NCBI GenBank assembly: GCA_028289185.1
Contig: JAQGGV010000068.1
Span: 1-29,656, forward strand
Source: Candidatus Saccharimonadota bacterium
Lineage (GTDB): Bacteria; Patescibacteriota; Saccharimonadia; Saccharimonadales; Saccharimonadaceae
Direction of reading: 5' to 3'
DNA length: 29,656 bases
Positions 23,305-29,656 of this stretch are shown here, piece after piece. Each line of letters opens with the position of its first letter. Within the stretch, counting starts at the first letter, position 1. The translations under genes were made by a program, and so were the position numbers. The notes under the pieces were generated by a model. It had not been told where the DNA came from, made no database searches, and worked only from the letters and a program-made list of their open reading frames with translations.

Positions 23305-25716
23305 TTAGAAATATGGAGGCTGTTCGGTGGTGAATGTGGTCTGTGCGCGAACACTACTTTGTCCCGCTCCCTGTGCCCACAAATAGGTTGTACCAGGGAG
23401 ATTAATCAGCTCCGCAGGATTCGTTGAGTCGGCGTCATCACCAGATCCAGCCGTACGTCGCAGGCTCAAATGGTGCGCAATAACCGGTCCATTGATTGTC
23501 AGTCGCTGGTTACAAACATTCACGGTCAGCGTTTGGCCATCATCGCAGGTGGCAACGGTTCCGTCGCTCGCACTGCCAGCAATCAGCCATGCGTCAATAT
23601 TGCCGACGCCCGAATCAATATTGATAGTCTTCGCGATGATTATCAGTTGTGGAATCTCGCCTATCGCACTATATGGACCATCGTCATAGTTAATGTCACC
23701 CGAAATCGTCACCGTTCCATTTGGTACGTTCAGGATGACCGCTTCGTTTTTGCCCAGACTACTCTTGTTAACTTTCAGATCCCCTGATTGCTTGTTATAG
23801 ATACCGCTGGCATTACTACCACTCGTGAGCGTCACGTTGTCGGTACTTGTCAGATCACGTACAGGGTTACTGGCCGCCAGGATAGCCGCTGCATAATCAG
23901 GTATGACACCTTGGCCATTATTGGCCGCCGTGAAGAGTCCGTAGGTGTTCTGTGCGTTGCCAAAGGTAAGTTTGCTCCAGTTGCTCTGTTGGCCGCCACC
24001 GGTCGGCGAGGTATACCCTCCAGCCAGTCCTGAGCCTGATGCCAAGCCGGTAATTGCCCCCGGTGCGATCGCTGCATATTCAACCCAGCTGCCATAACTC
24101 GTGATCACGCCGTCCTTGGATTTAGTCGTGACACTTGTTGAAACTTGCGAAGGAGCCGGCCTCGCAGCTGGATCGCTGGCGATAGTATCAGTAATGAAGT
24201 AACGGCCTACTCGCAGATCACCGCCTGTTACTTGAACCGATGGCTTTTTGCCAACAGTCAGACAGGCCGCGCGGCTAGCACGGTTCGCTGGGATGTCGTC
24301 TCGTGTCGGTTTCGCAACAATCAGCACAAAACATATCTTTGTCCCGATGGCCATGCTCGAATCAATCGTTGCCGATGTCGCATTACTTGCATACTGATCA
24401 AGCGATGTATCACCGTGCGGAAAGCCGTTATTGCCGGATGCAAACTTCTCTGTACATTGACGACCACCACCGTTCCCACCAATGAGCGGCGAAAGTCCCG
24501 TACAGTCTGGTATGCCATCACAATACGATACATGCGCACTGGCACCACAAGTTCCCGGTTGGCCAAACTGTATTCCAGATGCACTTTGACCAGGGGGCAC
24601 GATCAATTTTTCAATTCTCCAGTCAGAGGATGAATTCGTCTTTGAACCACTTGGCAGTGAACTGTTTACGTTATAACTAAAGGTTGCGCTGGCCGTGCCT
24701 CCGCTGACTGTCTCATTACTCGTGACTGTTGGGTTCAATGAATACTGATCACCCAGCGAAACCCCTGCCTTTTTGTTACAAAGACTTGTCACGTTGTTGG
24801 CTATCGAACCACTAATATCCCTTTGGTAATCAGTAATATAGACGATGTTTGGCACGCTACGGCCATTGTTATAACCCTTGCCTTTGCCGGTAGCCGCATT
24901 GATCGCAAGTGGTGCTGACGCTTCAGTATCAGCTGGCTTCCTATAATCATTCAGGATAAAATCCATGGCCGACGAATCAAGGCTCGACCCAAACATAAAG
25001 GCAGTCGTATAGTTATTTAGTCCTGGATTCTGTGCCACCAGCGCATTATATGCTGCCTTGGCCGCCTTGATTGCACCAGGGTTATTGTCATCTCCATTGC
25101 CAGTAAGTTGCGTTGGAGTACTCGGCAAACCGTCAGTCATAAATGCAAGCACATCAATTTTGTGGTTCATCATGTTTCGGATATTAGGATCAGGGTTTGC
25201 GGTTTGATCCCCATTTGGGTTTGCGGCCGTGTTGTCAAAGACCCAACCGTTATAACCAAAGCCCTGTTCGTAGTCTGTTCCACCTTGCTCTTTCAGCTGA
25301 CCATAGGCTGCCTGGAAGTTACGTAAAGACGTCGGACTGGCTATATCCTGAAACGTCATGTAAGGTGCGTCATATGCTTCCGTCGTCCCTGGACTAATGT
25401 CACCCGAAGCCGAGAACGACCAGAAACCGAAATTGATTGTCAGTTGATCACCCTGGGCTTGTTGCGCAGCAACATCTTGTCGCAAAACTCCTGCGGGGCT
25501 AAAGAATGACTGGACACCATTGCTAATACCCGCATAGTTTTTGGGATTGTCGCCAACCGATCCCGAACGGTCCATAATCATCAGAACGTTACAGGTTTTG
25601 GCCGATGCCTGCGCGAACGCTTTGCCGTGCTGCAGTGCCGATGACAGCCCCACCGCAATCATGACAAACACAAACAGGCCAATCGGTATCACTAGTCGCG
25701 TGTTGATCTTTCTCAT
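23305..25716 (-). CDS. VWA-domain pilus-associated surface protein (PilY1-like candidate)
   Basis: An 803-aa exported protein with a signal peptide or anchor (about 9-36). A von Willebrand A domain follows (about 42-310) with an intact metal-ion-dependent adhesion site: D49-S51-S53 (DRSGS), a Thr in GGTDYEQG and an Asp in FMTDGLPS. The middle is Ser/Gly/Asn-rich with many cysteines (beta-sandwich-like), and the C-terminal 250 residues contain a repetitive beta region (VTISGDINYD ... KTINIDSG). Domain order and location upstream of pilM recall PilY1, the pilus-tip adhesin with a VWA domain, but no PilY1 beta-propeller is obvious. Host attachment is an inference. The ATG overlaps the preceding TGA. 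Confidence 0.75.
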   Translation of the reverse strand: MRKINTRLVIPIGLFVFVMIAVGLSSALQHGKAFAQASAKTCNVLMIMDRSGSVGDNPKNYAGISNGVQSFFSPAGVLRQDVAAQQAQGDQLTINFGFWSFSASGDISPGTTEAYDAPYMTFQDIASPTSLRNFQAAYGQLKEQGGTDYEQGFGYNGWVFDNTAANPNGDQTANPDPNIRNMMNHKIDVLAFMTDGLPSTPTQLTGNGDDNNPGAIKAAKAAYNALVAQNPGLNNYTTAFMFGSSLDSSAMDFILNDYRKPADTEASAPLAINAATGKGKGYNNGRSVPNIVYITDYQRDISGSIANNVTSLCNKKAGVSLGDQYSLNPTVTSNETVSGGTASATFSYNVNSSLPSGSKTNSSSDWRIEKLIVPPGQSASGIQFGQPGTCGASAHVSYCDGIPDCTGLSPLIGGNGGGRQCTEKFASGNNGFPHGDTSLDQYASNATSATIDSSMAIGTKICFVLIVAKPTRDDIPANRASRAACLTVGKKPSVQVTGGDLRVGRYFITDTIASDPAARPAPSQVSTSVTTKSKDGVITSYGSWVEYAAIAPGAITGLASGSGLAGGYTSPTGGGQQSNWSKLTFGNAQNTYGLFTAANNGQGVIPDYAAAILAASNPVRDLTSTDNVTLTSGSNASGIYNKQSGDLKVNKSSLGKNEAVILNVPNGTVTISGDINYDDGPYSAIGEIPQLIIIAKTINIDSGVGNIDAWLIAGSASDGTVATCDDGQTLTVNVCNQRLTINGPVIAHHLSLRRTAGSGDDADSTNPAELINLPGTTYLWAQGAGQSSVRAQTTFTTEQPPYF

Positions 25717-26324
25717 TTGCTCGCCTTCGCCATGTTTGCGGCGTCAAAGGCTTTTTGGTCATACGTGGCTTTATCCGGACCGCCGGCATTATTGGGACTG
25801 CCCGCCCACTTGCCTGCCAGCGTAAAGTACTGAGATGCTTGGTCGTACTGTTTTGCCGTGAGGTACAGCTGTGACAGCCAATCGGCAATCAAAAACTTGT
25901 CGCTAAGCAACGACTCGGCGGTTTTTGCGATTGTTATGGCTTTATTCGTATTGCGTGCATACAGATATAGCCGTGATTCATCAATAATCAGGTTCGTTTT
26001 CATCGTTGGGTCAGATTCATTCTGCAGGGCCGACTGGTAAATATCGTTCACGCGATTTTCGTCACCCCTGTCAATCGCATCTTGAGCACTTTTATCAATA
26101 TCACTCAGCTGCTGTGCCTGCTGCCCAGCCAACTGTCGTTTCTGGTCTTCGTTGAGTGTACCCGTCGCTTGCGACGTTGGTTTCGTATCGTTGGCCAGTA
26201 TCATCAGCACGGTGATGGTAATTCCCAGAACAATGACTATTGCCGCGGCAATAGCAATAATAAGCTTTGTCTTTTTCGACAGCTCAACGGCAAGTAGCCC
26301 ACGCCTTTTCTTGTTTTTTGACAT
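25713..26324 (-). CDS. TPR-like bitopic membrane protein
   Basis: A 203-aa protein with a basic cytoplasmic start (MSKNKKRRG), a membrane helix (about 21-43) and an exported helical part (75-195) resembling tetratricopeptide repeats. Examples are TNKAITIAKTAESLL and TAKQYDQASQYFTLAGKW, with their A/Y helix spacing. It probably acts as a scaffold for the co-transcribed VWA protein and the pilus, comparable in role to PilF/PilW-type pilotins but here without a lipobox or secretin to serve. Its TGA overlaps the next gene's ATG. A -10 TAGTAT ends 6 nt before the start codon. Confidence 0.72.
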   Translation of the reverse strand: MSKNKKRRGLLAVELSKKTKLIIAIAAAIVIVLGITITVLMILANDTKPTSQATGTLNEDQKRQLAGQQAQQLSDIDKSAQDAIDRGDENRVNDIYQSALQNESDPTMKTNLIIDESRLYLYARNTNKAITIAKTAESLLSDKFLIADWLSQLYLTAKQYDQASQYFTLAGKWAGSPNNAGGPDKATYDQKAFDAANMAKASK

Positions 26325-26330
26325 CTATAA

Positions 26331-26336
26331 ATACTA
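26331..26336 (-). promoter_or_regulatory. -10 element of the T4P/VWA operon
   Basis: Minus-strand TAGTAT, then 6 nt and the ATG at 26324, the same hexamer and spacing as at 319-331. The -35 is weak. A divergent ychF promoter lies about 100 nt away. Confidence 0.5.
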
Positions 26337-26432
26337 ACTGCTTATGCTAGAGACAGTATACCGAAATAGGCGCAATTGGACAACAGAGTAGTGGCGAATG
26401 ACCCGTCCATCATTCTCTCTGAAGTATTGCTA

Positions 26433-26461
26433 TTTCAATTAGTTTCTACCCCTGTTACAAT
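26433..26461 (+). promoter_or_regulatory. Promoter of ychF
   Basis: TTTCAA (26433-26438), 17-nt spacer, TACAAT (26456-26461), then 7 nt to the ATG at 26469: predicted leaderless. Confidence 0.65.
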
Positions 26462-26468
26462 AAGTTGA

Positions 26469-27542
26469 ATGAGTTTATCAATCGGAATCGTCGGCCTACC
26501 AAACGTCGGCAAATCAACCCTATTTAACGCACTGACCGGCAGCGATATTTTGGCTGCCAACTACCCTTTTGCCACGATCGAGCCAAATACCGGCATCGTG
26601 CCCGTACCAGACGATCGTTTGCGTGTCCTAGAGCAGATGTACGCGGCCAAAAAGGTCATTCCTGCAACAGTTACGTTTGTCGATATCGCTGGCCTCGTTG
26701 CTGGTGCGTCATCTGGTGAGGGCCTCGGCAATGCCTTCTTGGCGAACATCCGCGAATGTAGCGCGATTGTGCATGTCGTCCGCGCATTCGAGGGTGATGT
26801 TATCCATGTAAACGACAAGGTTGACCCTAAAGCTGACATCGAAATCATCAACACCGAGCTGATTCTGGCTGACCTGCAAACACTCGAAAAACACCTGCCA
26901 AAAGTACAGAAAGAGGCCAAAGCTAAACCAGCCGCCAAAGTTACTGCTGATTATCTGGAAACTTTGGTTCGCCACCTGTCAGAGGGCACACCCCTATCTG
27001 CCCTGCCGTCACTCGACGGAGAGGCATTGGTTGGATTGAATTTACTGACTGCAAAACCAGTTATTTATGCCTTTAACGTCGACGAAAATACTCTGACAAG
27101 TGACGCCCGTAAAGCTGAACTATCTGCACTGGTCGCGCCGGCCAAAAGCGTCTTTATCTGTGCCCAACTAGAGGAAGAAATCAAAGATTTAACAGAGGTT
27201 GAAGCTCAGGAACTGCTGTCGAGTTACGGCGTCGAGGAAACGGGTCTGCAACAGCTGATTCATAGTGCCTACGAAACACTTGGTCTGCAAAGTTACCTGA
27301 CCGCTGGGCCAGACGAAGTCCGTGCCTGGACAATTCACCAGGGCGACACCGCACCCAAAGCTGCCGGCGTCATTCACGGTGACTTCGAGCGAGGTTTCAT
27401 CGCGGCATCTATCGTTGATTTTGATGATTTAGTCGCCGCCGGGTCAGAAGTCGCCGCCAAAAGCGCCGGCAAAGTCCGCACCGAGGGTAAAACTTACGTG
27501 ATGCAGCCCGGCGATATTGTCGAATTCCGCTTTAACGTCTAG
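26469..27542 (+). CDS. ychF: Ribosome-binding ATPase YchF/OLA1
   Basis: A 357-aa Obg-related P-loop NTPase. G1 GLPNVGKST (9-17), the G3 region DIAGLV, an altered G4 NVDE in place of NKxD (the reason YchF prefers ATP), a central coiled-coil insert (about 130-170) and a C-terminal TGS domain (about 275-357) are all present. It binds ribosomes and is implicated in stress and translation control in other bacteria. It appears to be a single-gene unit, with the GC-rich gene convergent downstream. Confidence 0.95.
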   Translation: MSLSIGIVGLPNVGKSTLFNALTGSDILAANYPFATIEPNTGIVPVPDDRLRVLEQMYAAKKVIPATVTFVDIAGLVAGASSGEGLGNAFLANIRECSAIVHVVRAFEGDVIHVNDKVDPKADIEIINTELILADLQTLEKHLPKVQKEAKAKPAAKVTADYLETLVRHLSEGTPLSALPSLDGEALVGLNLLTAKPVIYAFNVDENTLTSDARKAELSALVAPAKSVFICAQLEEEIKDLTEVEAQELLSSYGVEETGLQQLIHSAYETLGLQSYLTAGPDEVRAWTIHQGDTAPKAAGVIHGDFERGFIAASIVDFDDLVAAGSEVAAKSAGKVRTEGKTYVMQPGDIVEFRFNV

Positions 27543-27574
27543 ATAAAATTCGCCACAGGCAACCATTATCAATC

Positions 27575-27595
27575 GGAAGGGCGTGCCCTTCCTTT
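27575..27595 (+). terminator. Probable terminator of ychF
   Basis: GGAAGGGC/GCCCTTCC inverted repeat (2-nt centre, about 4-nt effective loop) followed by only three T. The T run is short, so moderate confidence. Confidence 0.6.
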
Positions 27596-27609
27596 ACATG
27601 AAATGAGAA

Positions 27610-27638
27610 TGGCCTCGGTCCAATGCGGACCGAGGCCA
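27610..27638 (-). terminator. GC-rich terminator of the foreign gene
   Basis: A perfect 12-bp stem (27610-27621 with 27627-27638, 5-nt loop), with TTCTCATTT following on the minus strand. The very GC-rich stem resembles actinobacterial terminators more than the AT-containing ones elsewhere in this window. Confidence 0.75.
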
Positions 27639-27639
27639 T

Positions 27640-27656
27640 AGCTCACTACTCGTAGG
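27640..27656. repeat. Left member of an imperfect inverted repeat flanking the foreign gene
   Basis: Contains CTCACTACTC (27642-27651) followed by GTAGG. It is the reverse complement of the block at 29530-29548, apart from a 2-nt gap and two substitutions. Could be a terminal-repeat remnant or a 3'-untranslated pairing element. Confidence 0.55.
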
Positions 27657-27685
27657 TTCACTGGTACCGAATGCGGCGACAGCTT

Positions 27686-27721
27686 GTCAGGAAATCGCCT
27701 GACCGAAAGAGGATTGCCTCT
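27686..27721 (-). repeat. Two hairpins just after the stop of the foreign gene
   Basis: AGAGG/CCTCT (27708-27721, 4-nt loop) overlaps the stop codon, and GTCAGG/CCTGAC (27686-27703, 6-nt loop) follows it. With the terminator at 27610-27638 this makes three hairpins in about 110 nt. Confidence 0.7.
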
Positions 27722-29520
27722 TAGGGGGTGGTACGACGACGAACGAGCAGCCAACCGGCTCCGACCAGCATCGCCACTAACGTGACGGCGCCGAGCGTGA
27801 TCCCGACGACCTCCGGCGTACTGATGCCGGTGTCTTGTGGTTTCTCGTCCGACACGAGCCTCGGTGCGGCTGCCCTCTGGTACTCCTCGTTCTGAGGTGG
27901 GCCTGCGACGATGCTGGCGTTTGGTGTGCCCGGCAATGTTGCAGACTCCTCGAGGTTGATACCCGTCAGAACACCGGCAGTGTTTCGAACACCGGTGCCC
28001 CACACTGTGTAGCCGTCGTCGAGGATGAAGCGCTGCCTGCGCTGCACCGGGTCGTACCCGCAATCAGTCACTCGTCTGACGACGAACGGCCGCGGGTACA
28101 GGTTGACGTTGACGACAGTGGTGATCTGGACGTTCACGTACACCTGGGGAACGTAGTTCCAAGTGTGGAAGTAACCCGTCGAGACGCCGACCACGACGTT
28201 GCTGTACGACCCGATCCCGTACTCCACCGAAGTGAAGGTTGTGACCGAGACATCAACGTCGATGTTGATGTTCGCCATCGGCGGGATGACGCGGACGTAG
28301 TACGCACCCTGGTACCAGTACGACACGTGGATCTCACGGTCGTGGTAGGGATTGCACATCACCGGACCGTGGTGGTCCGAGTGGTCGTAGCTAATCCAGT
28401 CAGGCTGGAACGGCCGGACATGGCCGTCCCAGTGATGCGGATCCTGCTGCGGACCACCCTGACCGGATTGGCCAGGCTGTCCACCTCCGTTGTCACCACC
28501 CGGGGGGTGATGACCCAAGTTCGCGCCGACGTCGCTAACGAGCTTGTCGGTCTGATCCTTGGTGGCGGGCTGCACCGGGTCTGCGATGGGCGCACTTGCG
28601 AGCGCTTGCTGCACATCCGTTGCCGATGCCTTGGGCGGCTCCGGTGGTGCGACAGTGACCGGCGACGTCGTTGACGTCGGTGTTCCGGACACAGATGCAG
28701 TCGAACTGGGTGTCGTTACCTGAAGGCCACTGGGGCCTTCAGACTGCACCACCGGAGTCGTCGTTGTCACGGCTGCCGGTGACTCCGTCGTTGTCGCCGA
28801 TGTTGCTGGCGATTCAGACGAGGTCGTACCCGGAACCGGTGCTGCCGCTGACGTCGTGGCCGGAGCCTCGGACGTCGTTGCGGCGGCGGAACTAGTAGCC
28901 GGTGACGGCACCGAACTGGTCGGCGTCGGCTGCGCTGACGTGGTTGTCGATGCCGCGGACGCTGTCGTTGTCGTCGAGGTTGCCGCCGGTGAGGGCGGAA
29001 CTGTGACAATTGGCGACGTTGTCGTTGGTGCAACCACACTTTGCGTAGCCGTCGGCGAAGGCGTGACCACCGGCGGAACCGTTGTCGTCGGCGTCACCAC
29101 AGGGGGTGGCGGCGTGACTACGGGCGACGGGGGCAGAACCTCTGGCGTCGGTGTGAAGGCCGGCGTCACGGGTGCAGGCGGTGTGTACTCGGGCGTCACC
29201 ACAGGTGCGGTGTACGCAGGAGTCACGACCGGAGGCGTGTAGACCGGAGCGACGACTGGCGGGGTGTAATCCGGCGTCACCACAGGGGGTGTGTAGGCCG
29301 GAGGGACGACGCCGCCACCACCTGAACCGTATCCGCCCGAGCCCGAGCCTGAGCCCGGATCCGATGGAACCGGAGCGACCGTAGTCGTCGGGTCCAAGGG
29401 TCCTGCCAGCGCAACTGGTGCGCCAGATAGGGTTGCGATGCCGACCACTGCGACTGCAGCGAGACCGATTTTGAACTTAGCCGCAAACTGCGGCAACGGA
29501 TCAAACAGTTGAACTTTCAC
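27721..29520 (-). CDS. Actinobacterial-looking Pro/Thr/Ser-rich membrane-anchored surface protein (probable acquired gene)
   Basis: A 599-aa protein with a GTG start and a GAAGG ribosome-binding site. The signal peptide (about 1-39) is followed by a Gly/Ser/Pro stretch, a repeated YTPPVVTP-type segment (about 74-130) and a long Thr/Ser/Pro-rich region up to about 330. A compact Tyr/Val/Asp-rich domain follows at about 365-545 (for example PDWISYDHSDHH and CNPYHDREIHVSYWY), then a C-terminal helix (about 571-593) and an RRRTTP tail. This order resembles cell-surface proteins of Mycobacteriales-type actinobacteria that I know only as uncharacterised. Its GC-rich, G/C-ending codons are unlike every other gene here, so recent acquisition, perhaps from an actinobacterial host, is likely. 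An assembly chimera cannot be excluded from sequence alone. The function is unknown; adhesion or host mimicry would be speculation. Confidence 0.8.
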   Translation of the reverse strand: MKVQLFDPLPQFAAKFKIGLAAVAVVGIATLSGAPVALAGPLDPTTTVAPVPSDPGSGSGSGGYGSGGGGVVPPAYTPPVVTPDYTPPVVAPVYTPPVVTPAYTAPVVTPEYTPPAPVTPAFTPTPEVLPPSPVVTPPPPVVTPTTTVPPVVTPSPTATQSVVAPTTTSPIVTVPPSPAATSTTTTASAASTTTSAQPTPTSSVPSPATSSAAATTSEAPATTSAAAPVPGTTSSESPATSATTTESPAAVTTTTPVVQSEGPSGLQVTTPSSTASVSGTPTSTTSPVTVAPPEPPKASATDVQQALASAPIADPVQPATKDQTDKLVSDVGANLGHHPPGGDNGGGQPGQSGQGGPQQDPHHWDGHVRPFQPDWISYDHSDHHGPVMCNPYHDREIHVSYWYQGAYYVRVIPPMANINIDVDVSVTTFTSVEYGIGSYSNVVVGVSTGYFHTWNYVPQVYVNVQITTVVNVNLYPRPFVVRRVTDCGYDPVQRRQRFILDDGYTVWGTGVRNTAGVLTGINLEESATLPGTPNASIVAGPPQNEEYQRAAAPRLVSDEKPQDTGISTPEVVGITLGAVTLVAMLVGAGWLLVRRRTTP

Positions 29521-29529
29521 TGGGGTTGC

Positions 29530-29548
29530 CCTTCGTGAGTAGTGAGTT
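29530..29548. repeat. Right member of the inverted repeat flanking the foreign gene
   Basis: GAGTAGTGAG (29537-29546) with flanking CCTTCG matches the reverse complement of 27640-27656. It lies just upstream of the ribosome-binding site and GTG of the foreign gene. Confidence 0.55.
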
Positions 29549-29593
29549 GGGAAAGAACAGACGGTATTAGGTAACCATCATTCCCGGCTTTAG

Positions 29594-29608
29594 TCCCCAC
29601 GATGGGGA
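29594..29608 (-). other. Hairpin in the leader of the foreign gene
   Basis: TCCCCA/TGGGGA, 6-bp stem with a 3-nt loop, near the predicted 5' end of an about 92-nt leader. No known riboswitch was recognised in the leader. Confidence 0.55.
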
Positions 29609-29618
29609 AGCTGATGCA

Positions 29619-29647
29619 ATTATACTACTTTTTGGGTGTTTTGTAAA
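29619..29647 (-). promoter_or_regulatory. AT-rich promoter reading into the foreign gene
   Basis: Minus-strand TTTACA (29642-29647), exactly 17 nt, TATAAT (29619-29624). It matches the consensus-like style of the resident promoters. The predicted start near 29612 gives a leader of about 92 nt before the GTG. Confidence 0.75.
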
Positions 29648-29656
29648 CCGTTTAGA

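Noticed and set aside
27835..29242. Long plus-strand ORFs opposite the GC-rich gene (27835-28674 and 28856-29242)
   Set aside because: They are Val/Asp/Arg/Gly-rich shadows of a low-complexity GC-rich gene. The minus-strand reading has signal peptide, domain, TM helix and ribosome-binding site.
29160..29320. Short repeated units resembling a CRISPR or minisatellite
   Set aside because: The units are irregular, in frame, and encode the YTPPVVTP-type repeats of a Pro-rich protein; no constant repeat with variable spacers.
29521..29612. Riboswitch in the leader of the GC-rich gene
   Set aside because: Only one small hairpin is evident and I could not match the leader to conserved motifs of a known riboswitch class.

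Overview
The window reads like a chromosomal segment of a Candidatus Saccharibacteria (TM7) relative, or a close Patescibacteria/CPR lineage. Genes are tightly packed with short or overlapping junctions. UGA is used as a normal stop (for example at 4972-4974), which argues against the recoded CPR lineages. The type IV pilus (T4P) locus has the simplified, secretin-free layout of a bacterium without a conventional outer membrane. All five tRNA genes encode their CCA ends. This placement is an inference from gene content; no rRNA or species marker is present.

Layout. 71-540: tRNA-Val, its terminator, and an orphan 48-codon gene with its own promoter and terminator. 532-2759 (minus): tRNA-Thr, tRNA-Gly, a small membrane protein and a membrane glycosyltransferase, possibly one transcription unit. 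2774-6590 (plus): tRNA-Asp with a terminator, then two translationally coupled, signal-peptide-bearing, membrane-anchored proteins with cohesin-like domains. 6532-8702 (minus): Mn-type superoxide dismutase, a parvulin/SurA-like foldase and a PH-domain membrane protein. 8811-10442 (minus): hairpin array, tRNA-Arg, ndk and uppP. 10543-11466 (plus): one Xer-type tyrosine recombinase. 11463-26324 (minus): about 15 kb of T4P genes. These run from a TPR-like membrane protein and a VWA-domain protein through pilM, pilN, pilO, a 75-aa membrane protein, pilB, pilT, pilC, the putative major pilin and pilD to four pilin-like or minor pilin genes. 26469-27542 (plus): ychF. 27721-29520 (minus): a very GC-rich gene for a Pro/Thr/Ser/Val-rich membrane-anchored surface protein that looks actinobacterial.

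How it fits together. Known Saccharibacteria live on the surface of actinobacterial hosts and use T4P for attachment and motility. The window holds assembly and retraction motors, platform, alignment complex, peptidase, pilins and a VWA protein that could sit at the tip. It also holds two surface proteins with cohesin-like domains and a gene apparently acquired from an actinobacterium, possibly a host.

Two observations stand out. First, the compositionally foreign gene is bounded by imperfect inverted repeats and preceded by an AT-rich promoter. Second, about ten protein genes have a sigma70-like -10 element only 6-10 nt before the start codon, which predicts leaderless or nearly leaderless mRNAs. 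Genes inside operons have Shine-Dalgarno sequences instead.
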